Source: Candidatus Woesearchaeota archaeon (GTDB lineage: Archaea > Nanobdellota > Nanobdellia > Woesearchaeales > JACPBV01). From it: DNA of 58,523 nucleotides. The position numbers were made by a program, and so were the translations under genes. The notes beneath the pieces were generated by a model. That model had not been told where the DNA came from, searched no databases, and worked only from the letters and a program-made list of their open reading frames with translations. The stretch is from the NCBI GenBank assembly GCA_019322475.1, contig JAHWIN010000031.1:1-58523 (forward strand), written 5' to 3'. Shown piece by piece: positions 8,483-17,171 of this stretch (position 1 is its first letter; every line of letters starts with the position of its first letter).

Positions 8483-9595
8483 TCAGCAGTGCTCGTCATA
8501 TGTGAATGTCTTTCCGCAGTAATTCTTAAGAACTATCTTCCTGTCATCCCTTTCTACTATGTAGTTTGGAAGTATCGGTATCTTCCCCCCTCCGCCAGGA
8601 CTGTCTATGACAAAATGGGGGACTGCAAGGCCTGATGTCCACCCCTGTATGGAGCTTATTATACTGAGCCCTGCTTCAACCTTTGTCCTGAAATGGTTTA
8701 TGCCTTTTGTCATGTCTGCCTGATAGATATAGTATGGGCGGACCCTTATCGAAAGCAGCTTCTGCATCAGGTCTTTCATGACCTTGGGGTCATCGTTGAC
8801 GCCTTTCAGCAGGACTGTCTGGCTGCTTAGAAGTATCCCTGAGTCTGCCAGCATATTGCAGGCACTTGAGCTCATGTCAGTTATCTCATCAGGGTGCGCG
8901 AAATGGACATTTATGTATAGGGGATGGTATTTCTTCAGCATGCTGCATAATTCAGGGGTTACCCTGTGGGGAAGGGCGCATGGGACCCTTGTCCCTATCC
9001 TTATTATCTCAACATGCTTGATGCTCCTAAGCTGCTTAAGGATCCACTCAAGATAGGAGTCAGAGAGCAGGAAAGGGTCGCCTCCTGAAAGCAGGACATC
9101 CCTTATCTCAGGATGGGCTTTTATGTATTCTATGCCCCTCTGTATCTGGCTTCTTGTTATCCTCTTGAACGGGTCGCCGACTTTTCTTTTTCTTGTGCAG
9201 AACCTGCAGTACATCGAGCATTGGTTGCATACAAGGAACAATACCCTGTCAGGATACCTGTGGGTAAGGCCGGGAACAGGAGAGTCCCTCTCTTCACAGA
9301 GGGGGTCTTCAAAGCCTTCCGGATCATCCAGCTCATTTACATCAGGTATGCACTGCTTCCAGACGGCATCGTCCTTCTTTTTTATAAGGCTAAGGTAATA
9401 GGGGTTTATCCTCATTGGATATTTTTTTATGACTTCCTTCAGCTTTTCCTTGTCTATGTTGCCCCTGCAGATCGTGTCAAGCTGCTCTTCGTCGACTATG
9501 CTTTTCTTCAGCAGCTCTTCCCACAGCTCAACCTGCTCTATCTCTTTTACGAACCTCTTCTTCAACAATGTTTTTTCCTGCTGGTCCTGCATCAT
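8483..9595 (-). CDS. kamA: Lysine 2,3-aminomutase (radical SAM, PLP)
   Basis: 370 residues. It interconverts L-alpha-lysine and beta-lysine. The radical SAM cluster cysteines are C126, C130 and C133 in CNQCSMYCRFC. The PLP lysine is in SPGGGGK. The two acidic residues that hold the substrate side-chain amine in the Clostridium enzyme appear here in YIYQAD and FVIDSPGG, which favours lysine over glutamate as substrate. GAGGG is only 2 nt from the first ATG, so ATG 9592 may be used. In methanogens this enzyme (AblA) makes the osmolyte N-epsilon-acetyl-beta-lysine with acetyltransferase AblB; no free AblB is adjacent. Its upstream region carries a 30-bp direct repeat. Confidence 0.92.
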   Translation of the reverse strand: MMQDQQEKTLLKKRFVKEIEQVELWEELLKKSIVDEEQLDTICRGNIDKEKLKEVIKKYPMRINPYYLSLIKKKDDAVWKQCIPDVNELDDPEGFEDPLCEERDSPVPGLTHRYPDRVLFLVCNQCSMYCRFCTRKRKVGDPFKRITRSQIQRGIEYIKAHPEIRDVLLSGGDPFLLSDSYLEWILKQLRSIKHVEIIRIGTRVPCALPHRVTPELCSMLKKYHPLYINVHFAHPDEITDMSSSACNMLADSGILLSSQTVLLKGVNDDPKVMKDLMQKLLSIRVRPYYIYQADMTKGINHFRTKVEAGLSIISSIQGWTSGLAVPHFVIDSPGGGGKIPILPNYIVERDDRKIVLKNYCGKTFTYDEHC

Positions 9596-9765
9596 AACCC
9601 TCTTTTTTACCTTTTTTGAACCTAATCTTCTATAGGCATACTATCATTATGTAAACACCAAAGAAAAACAATGTTTTTTCGAAACATATCTTATTTCACC
9701 AGTTTTTTACCAAAAAAATCTGAATTTTTATGAAATTTTATCCAGATTACTGATATTTAAAGGTT

Positions 9766-9795
9766 ATTATTTTTTTATTTTCTCGTCGGTAAAAT
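9766..9795. repeat. Direct repeat copy 1 upstream of kamA
   Basis: A 30-bp unit ending TCTCGTCGGTAAAAT, identical to 9839-9868; 73 bp separate the two starts. Read on the kamA strand the core is ATTTTACCGACGAGA. With two copies in a promoter region, an operator is the simplest reading. Confidence 0.7.
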
Positions 9796-9838
9796 AAGAA
9801 CAATCTCCAAAAAAATCTTTTTTATTTTTTCAGCAAAA

Positions 9839-9868
9839 ATTATTTTTTTATTTTCTCGTCGGTAAAAT
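9839..9868. repeat. Direct repeat copy 2 upstream of kamA
   Basis: Identical to 9766-9795 over 30 bp; the match extends three more bases with one mismatch. The 73-bp period is about seven helical turns, so both copies would face the same side of the DNA. Confidence 0.7.
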
Positions 9869-10030
9869 CAGCATTATGTTTTGAAAATTTTTTCTGAGAA
9901 TAATCTTTGCAGGCTATTTTTGTATTTTTTAGGCATGGCTTTTTTATGAGGTGTTGAAGATTTTCAATGGAGCTTATGCATGATCAAAATTTTCATCTAA
10001 GGCAAACAGGAAAGATAAAACTGGCCCCTC

Positions 10031-11401
10031 TTAAAACAAACATCCAGAATACCTGTCTTCGAACTTCTCTTTTTCCTTGGCTAAGACCAGCTTGTTGTTT
10101 GAGATTGCAACATATGGGGCGTTTTCCTTTATCAGCCTCCAGGCCCTTGAGAATGTGTAGCTTCCCTGCATCATGACGATAAGTATGTCTCCTTTGCAGC
10201 ACCCTTTGCCGAAGTAAGAATAGCCCCACAGGTCATCGGCCTTGCACAGGCTTCCGTAGATTATCTTTCTTGAAAGCTCAGGAGAGGGTCTTGAAAGGTT
10301 GACTATGGGGGAGAAAAGATGCTTTGAGAAGTCCAGCCCGCCTATGAGGTTCATGCCGCCATCGGCGATGACATTGCTTCCTTTTTCTGCAATCACCTTA
10401 AGCAGTATGTGCGTAGAGTTGTTTGATATATATCTTCCAGGCTCAAGATATAACCTGATATCTTTGTTGAAAGGGAATATATATTTTTTTAGGCTTTCTG
10501 ATATCTCCTTTCCGAACTTTTCAAGCGGATCTACGTCGTCTATAAAGAACCTTTGCCAGTCAAAGCCTATCTTTTTGCCTTCAGTCTCATGGACCACCTC
10601 TTCTAGGACATACCTGTGGGTAAATTTTGCCAGGGTTGCCTGGCTTTCAGGACATATGCCTCCCCCTATGTCAAGGAACTCTAATCCATTAAGATTTTCT
10701 TTCAGGAACTCCCCTATGGCCTTTATGCTCCTGCAGTACCTTTCCGGGCTGTCATTCCATGATGAGTGGAAATGCAGGCCTTTCAGGCATATGCTTTTGC
10801 TTTCTTTGGCTTTTTTTATCGCCTCTTTCAACGAGCCCAGAGGTACCCCGAACTTGCTCCAGTTTTTCATTATATCCCTGTCAGGGTTTACCCTTATGCT
10901 TACGCTTATCCTGCTGCTGCCGGCCATGCTTATTATCCTGTCAAGCTCGTCCTCGTTGTCAGCATTTATCATGACCTTTTCGCTGTTTCTTATGGCCAAC
11001 GCCAGCTCTTCATCACTTTTTCCAGGCCCGGTAAATATTATCTTTTCAAAACCAAGCTTCAGGGCAAGCTTTAGCTCAAAAAGGCCAGCGACGTCTGCGT
11101 TGTACCCTAATGACGTTACTTTTTTTGCCAGGTAAGGGAGGTCATTAGACTTAAGAGCGTAGAAAAATTCAGAGTTTGGGATGTGCTTCCTGAACGTCTT
11201 TATGAAGGAAAGGGCTTTTTCCTTCAATACATCTTCTTCAAGTATATACTGGGGGGTTCCAAACTCCTTTGCTGACCTCAGGAACAGCTCTTTTTTGCCT
11301 ATAGCTTTTTCTATAAGGCCCCTATAATAGCTTCCATCATCTGTCTCTATATCGTCTTCCCATGCTTTTCTTATTATGTCCTTTGATTCGTCCCATATCA
11401 T
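10031..11401 (-). CDS. Fold-type III PLP amino-acid decarboxylase (DAP/ornithine decarboxylase-like)
   Basis: 456 residues. The PLP lysine is K84 in FYALKSND, followed by the GYNADVAGLFEL block of diaminopimelate/ornithine decarboxylases. HFHSSW, GGGICPE and EPGRYI complete the barrel active site. The C-terminal Cys-Asp pair supplied across the dimer appears as C386 in LCKADDLWGY, which differs from the usual CDSxD and suggests an unusual substrate. ATG overlaps the stop of the MurL-like gene (ATGA), so the two are translationally coupled. Its place in the ATP-grasp operon suggests it decarboxylates a diamino acid or a peptide-bound residue; this is inference. It is not a convincing LysA. Confidence 0.82.
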   Translation of the reverse strand: MIWDESKDIIRKAWEDDIETDDGSYYRGLIEKAIGKKELFLRSAKEFGTPQYILEEDVLKEKALSFIKTFRKHIPNSEFFYALKSNDLPYLAKKVTSLGYNADVAGLFELKLALKLGFEKIIFTGPGKSDEELALAIRNSEKVMINADNEDELDRIISMAGSSRISVSIRVNPDRDIMKNWSKFGVPLGSLKEAIKKAKESKSICLKGLHFHSSWNDSPERYCRSIKAIGEFLKENLNGLEFLDIGGGICPESQATLAKFTHRYVLEEVVHETEGKKIGFDWQRFFIDDVDPLEKFGKEISESLKKYIFPFNKDIRLYLEPGRYISNNSTHILLKVIAEKGSNVIADGGMNLIGGLDFSKHLFSPIVNLSRPSPELSRKIIYGSLCKADDLWGYSYFGKGCCKGDILIVMMQGSYTFSRAWRLIKENAPYVAISNNKLVLAKEKEKFEDRYSGCLF

Positions 11402-12765
11402 CTGCTCAGCTCCTCATCAAATATGGAAGTTACCTTTTCCTTTATATTTCCTCTTATTGAGACGGCGTCATGGGCAGTGAAGAACCTGTCGTAAAGATGG
11501 TCTTCTCTTTCTTTGGCCTCACCTAAAAATAACCTTTTGAACTTATCTATAAGATGGCCTTTACAGCCGAGCTTAAAAGCAAGGTAAAAGGCGAAAAGCT
11601 GTTCGTCCCTTACCGCTTTCGGCTTTTCATATACCCTTTTTGGCTCTTTGTTGAACAAAGGGTAGAGATGCTCATGCTCTTTGCTGAAAAGATCCCTGTT
11701 GAACCGTATAATCGATGGGTCAATACCGTTCGCTTTCAGGTAGAGGAATGATTTTGCACACATAGGGCACTTATAGCACCATCTTTCACCTTCATCCTCT
11801 GATTCAGCCAGGGAGCAGGACATCTGGTATTTTGCAGCCTGAGGGTATCTTCTGAAAAGCACCTTTACCTCTGCTATGTTATAGAGCGGCTCTATCAGTG
11901 AATTGAGCTGTACTTTTCCTCCTGTAAGATCATCGAGGGCCTTGTTCTGGTCAAGCATGCACTTTGCTGACTGCTCATAGGATGGATAAGCCATGAAGCC
12001 TTCCATGTCTGTGAAATGATCGTTGAAGTTCTGCTCGTTGCCGAATATTATCCTGCTTTTTTTTCCGGCAGATGCAAACGGAAGGAGCATCATCATATAG
12101 CCGCTCATCGCATTGCTGCCGTATATCCCTGATGATCCTGTCCTGTTGATCTTGGGGTTTAAGTGTATGTCATCAAGGCCGTCCCGGACAAAGTGAATAT
12201 TCTCCCTGAACTCTTCCTGAAAAGAGGATATAAGCTTTTTCTTCTGGATAAGCTCTTCCTCGTTCATGTCCTCAAAGAATACGAGGTCCATGGGAATGCC
12301 GATCTCTTTTGCTAGGGCATAGGATAGAAGGCTGTCCTTTCCAAGGGAGAAAGACAAGACTGCACCCTCATCGGGGCAGCTTTCAAAAGAGCCTTTCTCA
12401 TCTGCGAGGCTTCCGGAACAGCCTCTACTGAAACTGAATTCAGCTTTCTGGAACCTTTTTTTAAGAGAAGAAGCTGAAACACTGTCTTCAAAAGCCATAC
12501 GGGGAAGATCAAGTTCAGCGCACCTGTCAAAAAAAGCCCTCAATAAGGGATGTGCTGTGCTGAAACTGAACTTTTCTTTGAGCAATGAGGCATATGAGGC
12601 TACCTTTAGGTAAGCTATATTATCGGCAAGTATGCTTTTTGACCTTTCACTTAAAATATCCCAGATGCCATCAGGATAATTTAAGAGATAGTCTTTTCCT
12701 ATATTGCAGCTAAGACCGTTTTCTTTAACCTTAGTCACTATTTCCATCTTTTCCTTCAGCAGCAT
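11398..12765 (-). CDS. MurL-like PP-loop protein (possible peptide epimerase)
   Basis: 455 residues. A PP-loop-like ATP site SFSLGKDSLLSY lies at 138-149, followed by FGNEQNFNDHF (241-251) and three cysteines C330, C333, C336 in WCYKCPMC. This layout and length resemble MurL, the ATP-dependent enzyme that epimerises the terminal L-Glu of UDP-MurNAc-L-Ala-L-Glu in some bacteria. The match is from memory of motifs, so the call is tentative; another ATP-pyrophosphatase is possible. The start overlaps the preceding ATP-grasp gene by 35 bp; an alternative ATG lies at 12747. An epimerase of a peptide end would fit the neighbouring D-Ala-D-Ala-ligase-like genes. Confidence 0.6.
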   Translation of the reverse strand: MLLKEKMEIVTKVKENGLSCNIGKDYLLNYPDGIWDILSERSKSILADNIAYLKVASYASLLKEKFSFSTAHPLLRAFFDRCAELDLPRMAFEDSVSASSLKKRFQKAEFSFSRGCSGSLADEKGSFESCPDEGAVLSFSLGKDSLLSYALAKEIGIPMDLVFFEDMNEEELIQKKKLISSFQEEFRENIHFVRDGLDDIHLNPKINRTGSSGIYGSNAMSGYMMMLLPFASAGKKSRIIFGNEQNFNDHFTDMEGFMAYPSYEQSAKCMLDQNKALDDLTGGKVQLNSLIEPLYNIAEVKVLFRRYPQAAKYQMSCSLAESEDEGERWCYKCPMCAKSFLYLKANGIDPSIIRFNRDLFSKEHEHLYPLFNKEPKRVYEKPKAVRDEQLFAFYLAFKLGCKGHLIDKFKRLFLGEAKEREDHLYDRFFTAHDAVSIRGNIKEKVTSIFDEELSR

Positions 12766-13723
12766 GCCTTTCCATTGAATATGCCAGGATCTTTTCCATC
12801 AGCCCATCAAAGCTTATCCCTGCTTTTGCAGCTGCAAAAGGAAAGGCAGACCTGTCCGAAAGCCCGGCTATCCCGTTGATCTCTATGACATAAGGCTTTC
12901 CATCCTTATCACACCTGAAATCTATCCTTGCCCAGTCCTTACATCCAACAGCGTGATATGCTTTTTTAGCCATCTCCTTTATCTTTTCTTCCATCTCCCC
13001 GGGGAGGGGAGGGCAATCAAAATAGTTGGCTGACCGCTTGGACTTGTCCCAGATCATCCTGCTGCTGTTTTCTCTTGACCTTATCTCAACTATAGGAAGT
13101 ATCTCTAGTGATGAGTTGCCTAATATGCATACTGTGAATTCCCTTCCTTCGAGAAACTCCTCTATCATGGCAGGCTGGCCGTATTTTTCTACTATCTCTT
13201 TGGCCTTTTCCATGGCTTTTTCTTTGGAGATTACAATATTATCTTCAGATATGCCTATGCTTGAGCCTTCATAAGCAGGCTTTATTATCCATGGAAGCAT
13301 CAGGCTGATATTAGAGAACATATCTTCGCCAGGGCTTTTTATGCAGTGAAACCCCGGAGTGGCTATGTTATGATAGCTTAATATCTTCTTTGTCATTATC
13401 TTGTTGAATGTTATCCCTATGGCCAATGCACAGCTTCCTGTAAACGGGATCTTGAGCATCTCCAGGACAGCAGGAAAATAAAGCTCCCTGTTAGCGCCTT
13501 CGACGCCTTCGCTGAAATTAAAGACAAAATCATACCTCTTTTTTCTTAAGCTGTCCAGCGCTTCGGGAGACGCTTCGATAACATCAACATCGTGCTTTTT
13601 TCCGAATGCGTCCCTTATCCTGCTTATTGTCTTATGGGAGTCCATGTCATCGAACTTGTCCTTAGGCGATCTTTCGTCCAGCTCGTACTTTTCATAACAA
13701 TTGCATAAGACTGCCAGTTTCAT
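12731..13723 (-). CDS. D-Ala-D-Ala-ligase-like ATP-grasp protein 1
   Basis: 330 residues from ATG 13723, chosen because AGGTG sits 8 nt upstream; an in-frame GTG at 13732 is less likely. Ddl landmarks run in order: FVFNFSEGVEG, PFTGS, IIKPAYEGSSIGI, EEFLEGREFTV, DWARIDFR and the Mg-binding VIEINGIAGLS. ATP-grasp ligases of this kind join an acyl phosphate to an amine, typically two amino acids. It is the last of four tandem paralogues, which differ most in the final loop (here ING-IAGLSDRSAF), so each probably takes a different substrate. The stop lies inside the start region of the MurL-like gene. Confidence 0.85.
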   Translation of the reverse strand: MKLAVLCNCYEKYELDERSPKDKFDDMDSHKTISRIRDAFGKKHDVDVIEASPEALDSLRKKRYDFVFNFSEGVEGANRELYFPAVLEMLKIPFTGSCALAIGITFNKIMTKKILSYHNIATPGFHCIKSPGEDMFSNISLMLPWIIKPAYEGSSIGISEDNIVISKEKAMEKAKEIVEKYGQPAMIEEFLEGREFTVCILGNSSLEILPIVEIRSRENSSRMIWDKSKRSANYFDCPPLPGEMEEKIKEMAKKAYHAVGCKDWARIDFRCDKDGKPYVIEINGIAGLSDRSAFPFAAAKAGISFDGLMEKILAYSMERHAAEGKDGNSD

Positions 13724-13743
13724 ATTTAGCACACCTGTCTGAT

Positions 13744-14763
13744 CTAAATGGCCTGTTTCATTTTAATACCTTTTTCACAGATATCCTGCCTTTTTAACGA
13801 TTCCCTGAATATCTTATAGATTATATCCTCGTATCCGAATCCGGCTGCCTTGGCTGACCTGATGAACCCTGCCCCTTTAGGGTTGATGCAGGGCTTTGTG
13901 TTCACTTCCAGCACATATGGGTCATTACCCTTAAGCCTGAAATCAACCCTTGCATAATCCCTGCAGCCCATGGCAAGAAACGCCTTTTTTGCTGCAGCAC
14001 AAATCTTTTCTTCCTCCGCTTTATCGAGCTCAGCAGGGCACTTCCCTACCGACCTTTTGTAAAGATCATCATCCTCCACCCATTTTGCCTCATAGGTGAG
14101 GATAGCAGGGATTCCAGGAGGGTAATCAAATACTATCTCAGAGAGAGGAAGAACCTCGATGCTTTTTCCGTTGCCTATGACTGCTGCGTTTATCTCCCTT
14201 CCTTCTATGTACTCTTCAGCCAATGCAGGCTGCTTATATACCCTTATTATCTCTTCTGCTTTTTTCCTTAATCCTGCTTCGCTTTTTACAACTGAATTTA
14301 GGCCTATGCCGAGGCTTCCATCGGTATAGCACGGCTTTAATATAATCGGGAAATCAAGGGTCATATCTTCGTTTCCGTCCTTAAACTGCTGAAAGTTCGG
14401 AGTTAAGATGCCTTCTTTGGAAAGGGCATTCTTTGCCTTTGTTTTTTCAAGGCAGCACCTAAGGGTATCTTCTCCTGATCCTGTATAGGGCATGCCTATC
14501 TTGTCAAGCTTTGCAGCTACTTCGCTTTCTGTTATTATGTCCCCTTTTACATCCTCTGCAAGGTTGAATATAAAATCAAACCTTTCAGCTAAGGTTTTAA
14601 ACGCATCAGGGCTGGCTTTTATCAGCGAGGCCTGATGGCCTTTTTTTTCAAGCGCTTTCTTGACACATAAGGAGGTTTCAAATATCTCATTATGGGCTAT
14701 CTCATCTATCTCTTTTCCTGTCCCTTCGCTTTCTGCCAGGTTATAAAGGATGCCTATTCTCAT
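13744..14763 (-). CDS. D-Ala-D-Ala-ligase-like ATP-grasp protein 2
   Basis: 339 residues. Ddl-type landmarks: FIFNLAEDVKG, PYTGSGEDTL, IILKPCYTDGSLGIG, EEYIEGREINA, DYARVDFR and VLEVNTKPCIN. The ATP loop reads CYTDGSLG instead of the EGSSxG seen in copies 1 and 4. The start is 8 bp downstream of copy 3, and the stop is about 20 bp before copy 1. It is part of one transcript with its neighbours. Substrate unknown. Confidence 0.85.
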   Translation of the reverse strand: MRIGILYNLAESEGTGKEIDEIAHNEIFETSLCVKKALEKKGHQASLIKASPDAFKTLAERFDFIFNLAEDVKGDIITESEVAAKLDKIGMPYTGSGEDTLRCCLEKTKAKNALSKEGILTPNFQQFKDGNEDMTLDFPIILKPCYTDGSLGIGLNSVVKSEAGLRKKAEEIIRVYKQPALAEEYIEGREINAAVIGNGKSIEVLPLSEIVFDYPPGIPAILTYEAKWVEDDDLYKRSVGKCPAELDKAEEEKICAAAKKAFLAMGCRDYARVDFRLKGNDPYVLEVNTKPCINPKGAGFIRSAKAAGFGYEDIIYKIFRESLKRQDICEKGIKMKQAI

Positions 14764-14771
14764 TTTTTCTT

Positions 14772-15791
14772 CTAGTAGACATTAATGTTCAGGCTGCCTG
14801 CTTTTCTTTTGAGCGCACTTTTTATTATCTTATCTATAAGCATGTTATAGGAATAGCCTTTTGATTCAGCCATCACAGCCAGGCCGGCGCATTCTGAGAT
14901 CGAGGGATTGGGGTTTACGTCCAGGACAAACGGGTTTTCTGACTTATCTACCCTGAAATCCACCCTGAAATAATCCCTGCACAGCATGACCTCAGATGAA
15001 AGAAGGGCCAGGCTGGTGAGCTTTTCTTTTAAGGTTTTGCTGATATAGGGGGAGTAGTTCTCTTTTGTCCCTTTATACTCCATGCTTTCAGAATCCCATT
15101 TTGCAGAATAGCTTACTATCCTTGGCTTTCCTTCCGGAAACTCGAATGTTGTCTCTGATATAGAAAGCACCTCTTTTTCCTCATCTCCAATGATGCCTAC
15201 GCTGAACTCCCTTCCATCTATGAATTCCTCGGCCAATGCAGGCTGCTTATACTCTTTTATGATTATCTCAACCCTGTCCCTCAGCTCTTCGTCGCATCTT
15301 ACTATCGACTCGTCCTTGATCCCTACCGAGGCGTCTTCCTTTACAGGCTTTACTATCAACGGAAAATTTAATGCAGGACCGATCTTCTCTTTCCCTTCCC
15401 TGAAAACCTGGAACCTTGGAGAAGGTATATTGTAATAAGCCAGCAGCCTTTTTGCCCTGGCCTTATTCAGGCTTAATGCAAGGCTTAGGTAATCAGAGCC
15501 TGTGTAGGGCATCTTTAGTATATCCAGCATCGCAGGCAGGTGGGGCTCCAGCTGGGAGTTTGAAAAAAACCCGTCATCACAGAGGTTGAATGCCAGGCCG
15601 ATGCTTTCTTTGTCCCTTTTTAGCTTTTCAAAAAGGCCAATATCTACGTGATAGACCTTTGCCTCATGGCCCAGAGCCTCTATCGCTTTTATCACAGACT
15701 CTGCGTCCTCATTGGTGTTCCTGCCTTCCCAGTCGAGATGGCACCCTTCAATCTCGTCTTCTGCTTTTGTAAACAGGACCGCTATCCTCAT
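14772..15791 (-). CDS. D-Ala-D-Ala-ligase-like ATP-grasp protein 3
   Basis: 339 residues. Landmarks: LAFNLCDDGFF, PYTGSDYLSL, LIVKPVKEDASVGI, EEFIDGREFSV, DYFRVDFR and VLDVNPNPSIS. The N-terminal half reads EIEGCHLDWEGRNTNEDA, giving an acidic first loop. A strong AAGGAGGG site lies about 8 nt before ATG 15791. A TATA-like stretch at 15870-15882 suggests that a promoter exists inside the 173-bp gap after copy 4, so copies 3, 2, 1, the MurL-like gene and the decarboxylase may form one five-gene operon. Confidence 0.85.
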   Translation of the reverse strand: MRIAVLFTKAEDEIEGCHLDWEGRNTNEDAESVIKAIEALGHEAKVYHVDIGLFEKLKRDKESIGLAFNLCDDGFFSNSQLEPHLPAMLDILKMPYTGSDYLSLALSLNKARAKRLLAYYNIPSPRFQVFREGKEKIGPALNFPLIVKPVKEDASVGIKDESIVRCDEELRDRVEIIIKEYKQPALAEEFIDGREFSVGIIGDEEKEVLSISETTFEFPEGKPRIVSYSAKWDSESMEYKGTKENYSPYISKTLKEKLTSLALLSSEVMLCRDYFRVDFRVDKSENPFVLDVNPNPSISECAGLAVMAESKGYSYNMLIDKIIKSALKRKAGSLNINVY

Positions 15792-15964
15792 GTCTTTTAA
15801 CCCTCCTTAAATGACAATTGCTGCTTTCGCCATAAAATTAAGATATCCCTAAAAAAAATAATCCTGGAGTATTATATAAATTTATTTGTTCTCCAGTATC
15901 ATTTAAGAGATTGGGCTGATGCTTCTGGCTGGATATTTTTCTGAACCAAAGAAATCTTCCGTGC
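15792..15964 (-). promoter_or_regulatory. Promoter region inside the ATP-grasp array
   Basis: A 173-bp AT-rich gap between copies 4 and 3. CTGGAG (15864-15869) and CTCCAG (15891-15896) form a short inverted repeat that brackets a TATA-like AATTTATATAAT on the minus strand. The strong Shine-Dalgarno sequence of copy 3 is at the left end. An operator overlapping the TATA box would allow repression of the downstream operon; this is inference. Confidence 0.45.
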
Positions 15965-17056
15965 CTATCTTTTTATGCCCCACCTTTCCATAGCGCTTCT
16001 TATGACTTCCTTTATGAGCTTTTCATAGCTCCATCCTGCTGCGTAAGCTGCTTTCGGCAGCCTTGAGTTTTTCTTCGGATCTTTCATAAAGCCGGGAAGG
16101 GCGTTAGCCTCAAGGACGTTTGGGATGTTATCCCTGTCAAGCCTTATGTCAACCCTTGCCCAGTCCCTGCAGTTTAGGGCCCTGAACGATTTTAATGCAA
16201 CGTCTTTGATGCTTGTTTCCAGCTCTTTGCTTATGTTAGCAGGGCAGACAATGGGATTGAACCCGCTTTTTTCTATGAATTCGGGGCTGTCATATACCCA
16301 CTTTGCCTCATAACTGTCCATAGGATGTATGTTTTTGGGGAGGTGGTCAAACCTTATCTCTACGATAGGGAGAATTGCCGGTGAATTGCAGCCTATGATC
16401 GATACGGTGAATTCCCTTCCTTCCAGGAACTCTTCTACCAATGCTGGCTGGCTGTAATCTGTTATAGTCTTTTTTACTATCCTTTTCAGCTCTTCTTTAT
16501 CATTTACAAGATTTTCGTTGAATAATCCCTTGGAAGAGCCTTCAAGCAGGGGCTTTACTATCAAGGGGAAGGCAAGATCATCTTGAATTGTCTCATCTGC
16601 ATCTTCAAAAACCTGGAACCTTGGAGTAGGTATGCTGTTCTTTTTGAGGATGTCTTTTGTCTTTGACTTGTTCAATGTTATCATGAGATCTTTGGATGCT
16701 GCAGCAGTGAATGGGATGCCTATGTCTTCACATATCTTAGGGACCAGTGATTCCCGGTCTTCCCCGCTCATGCCTTCGGCGACATTAAAGATGAGGCTGA
16801 TATCTTCTTTCTTTCTTTTTAATTCTTCCCGCAGGGCTTCTTCAGAGAACCTGTTCGTATCTATTATTATCGTTTCATAGCCGCTGGAGGCTATGGCTTC
16901 CTTAAGGTCATCGATAGTCTCTTCTGAGTCAAACTCTGCGTATCTTTCCTCTTCCTCTTCAGAAAGATCTTTGGGCTTTATGCTGCATGTTATGGCTATC
17001 TTTAGACCGTTGTTTTTATCTTCAGACTTATCCCTGCATCCGCAAGAAGGTTCCAT
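15965..17056 (-). CDS. D-Ala-D-Ala-ligase-like ATP-grasp protein 4
   Basis: 363 residues, the longest copy. A 17-residue Cys-containing leader (MEPSCGCRDKSEDKNNG) precedes the usual first strand LKIAITCS. Landmarks: LIFNVAEGMSG, PFTAAASKDL, LIVKPLLEGSSKGL, EEFLEGREFTV, DWARVDIR and VLEANALPGFM. The TGS of the other copies is TAA here. It is divergent from the amidotransferase-like gene at 17172 across a 115-bp promoter region. Confidence 0.85.
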   Translation of the reverse strand: MEPSCGCRDKSEDKNNGLKIAITCSIKPKDLSEEEEERYAEFDSEETIDDLKEAIASSGYETIIIDTNRFSEEALREELKRKKEDISLIFNVAEGMSGEDRESLVPKICEDIGIPFTAAASKDLMITLNKSKTKDILKKNSIPTPRFQVFEDADETIQDDLAFPLIVKPLLEGSSKGLFNENLVNDKEELKRIVKKTITDYSQPALVEEFLEGREFTVSIIGCNSPAILPIVEIRFDHLPKNIHPMDSYEAKWVYDSPEFIEKSGFNPIVCPANISKELETSIKDVALKSFRALNCRDWARVDIRLDRDNIPNVLEANALPGFMKDPKKNSRLPKAAYAAGWSYEKLIKEVIRSAMERWGIKR

Positions 17057-17139
17057 AAAAATCCATTAAGAGAAACTTTAGGGTAGTATTTAAAATTTTG
17101 GGGTGTGAGTTTTTGATGGGAGGGTTTTTTGAAGGAAGA

Positions 17140-17147
17140 TTTATATA
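17140..17147 (+). promoter_or_regulatory. TATA box for the amidotransferase-like gene
   Basis: TTTATATA lies 24 bp before ATG 17172 with no ribosome site between them, so the transcript is probably leaderless. This supports the chosen start. Confidence 0.55.
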
Positions 17148-17171
17148 GCCCACCAGACCCCTGGCTTTGCC

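Larger units (their letters stand above)
9596..10030. other. Long AT-rich upstream region of kamA
   Basis: No coding frame is convincing in these 435 bases. The sequence is very AT-rich and holds two copies of a 30-bp direct repeat (9766-9795 and 9839-9868). It separates the stop of the PLP decarboxylase gene from the start of kamA, so kamA likely has its own regulated promoter here. Confidence 0.6.

Noticed and set aside
10031..11401. Calling the PLP enzyme LysA (diaminopimelate decarboxylase)
   Set aside because: The C-terminal CxSxD motif is replaced by CKADD and there are no other lysine-pathway genes nearby, so the specific name is not justified.
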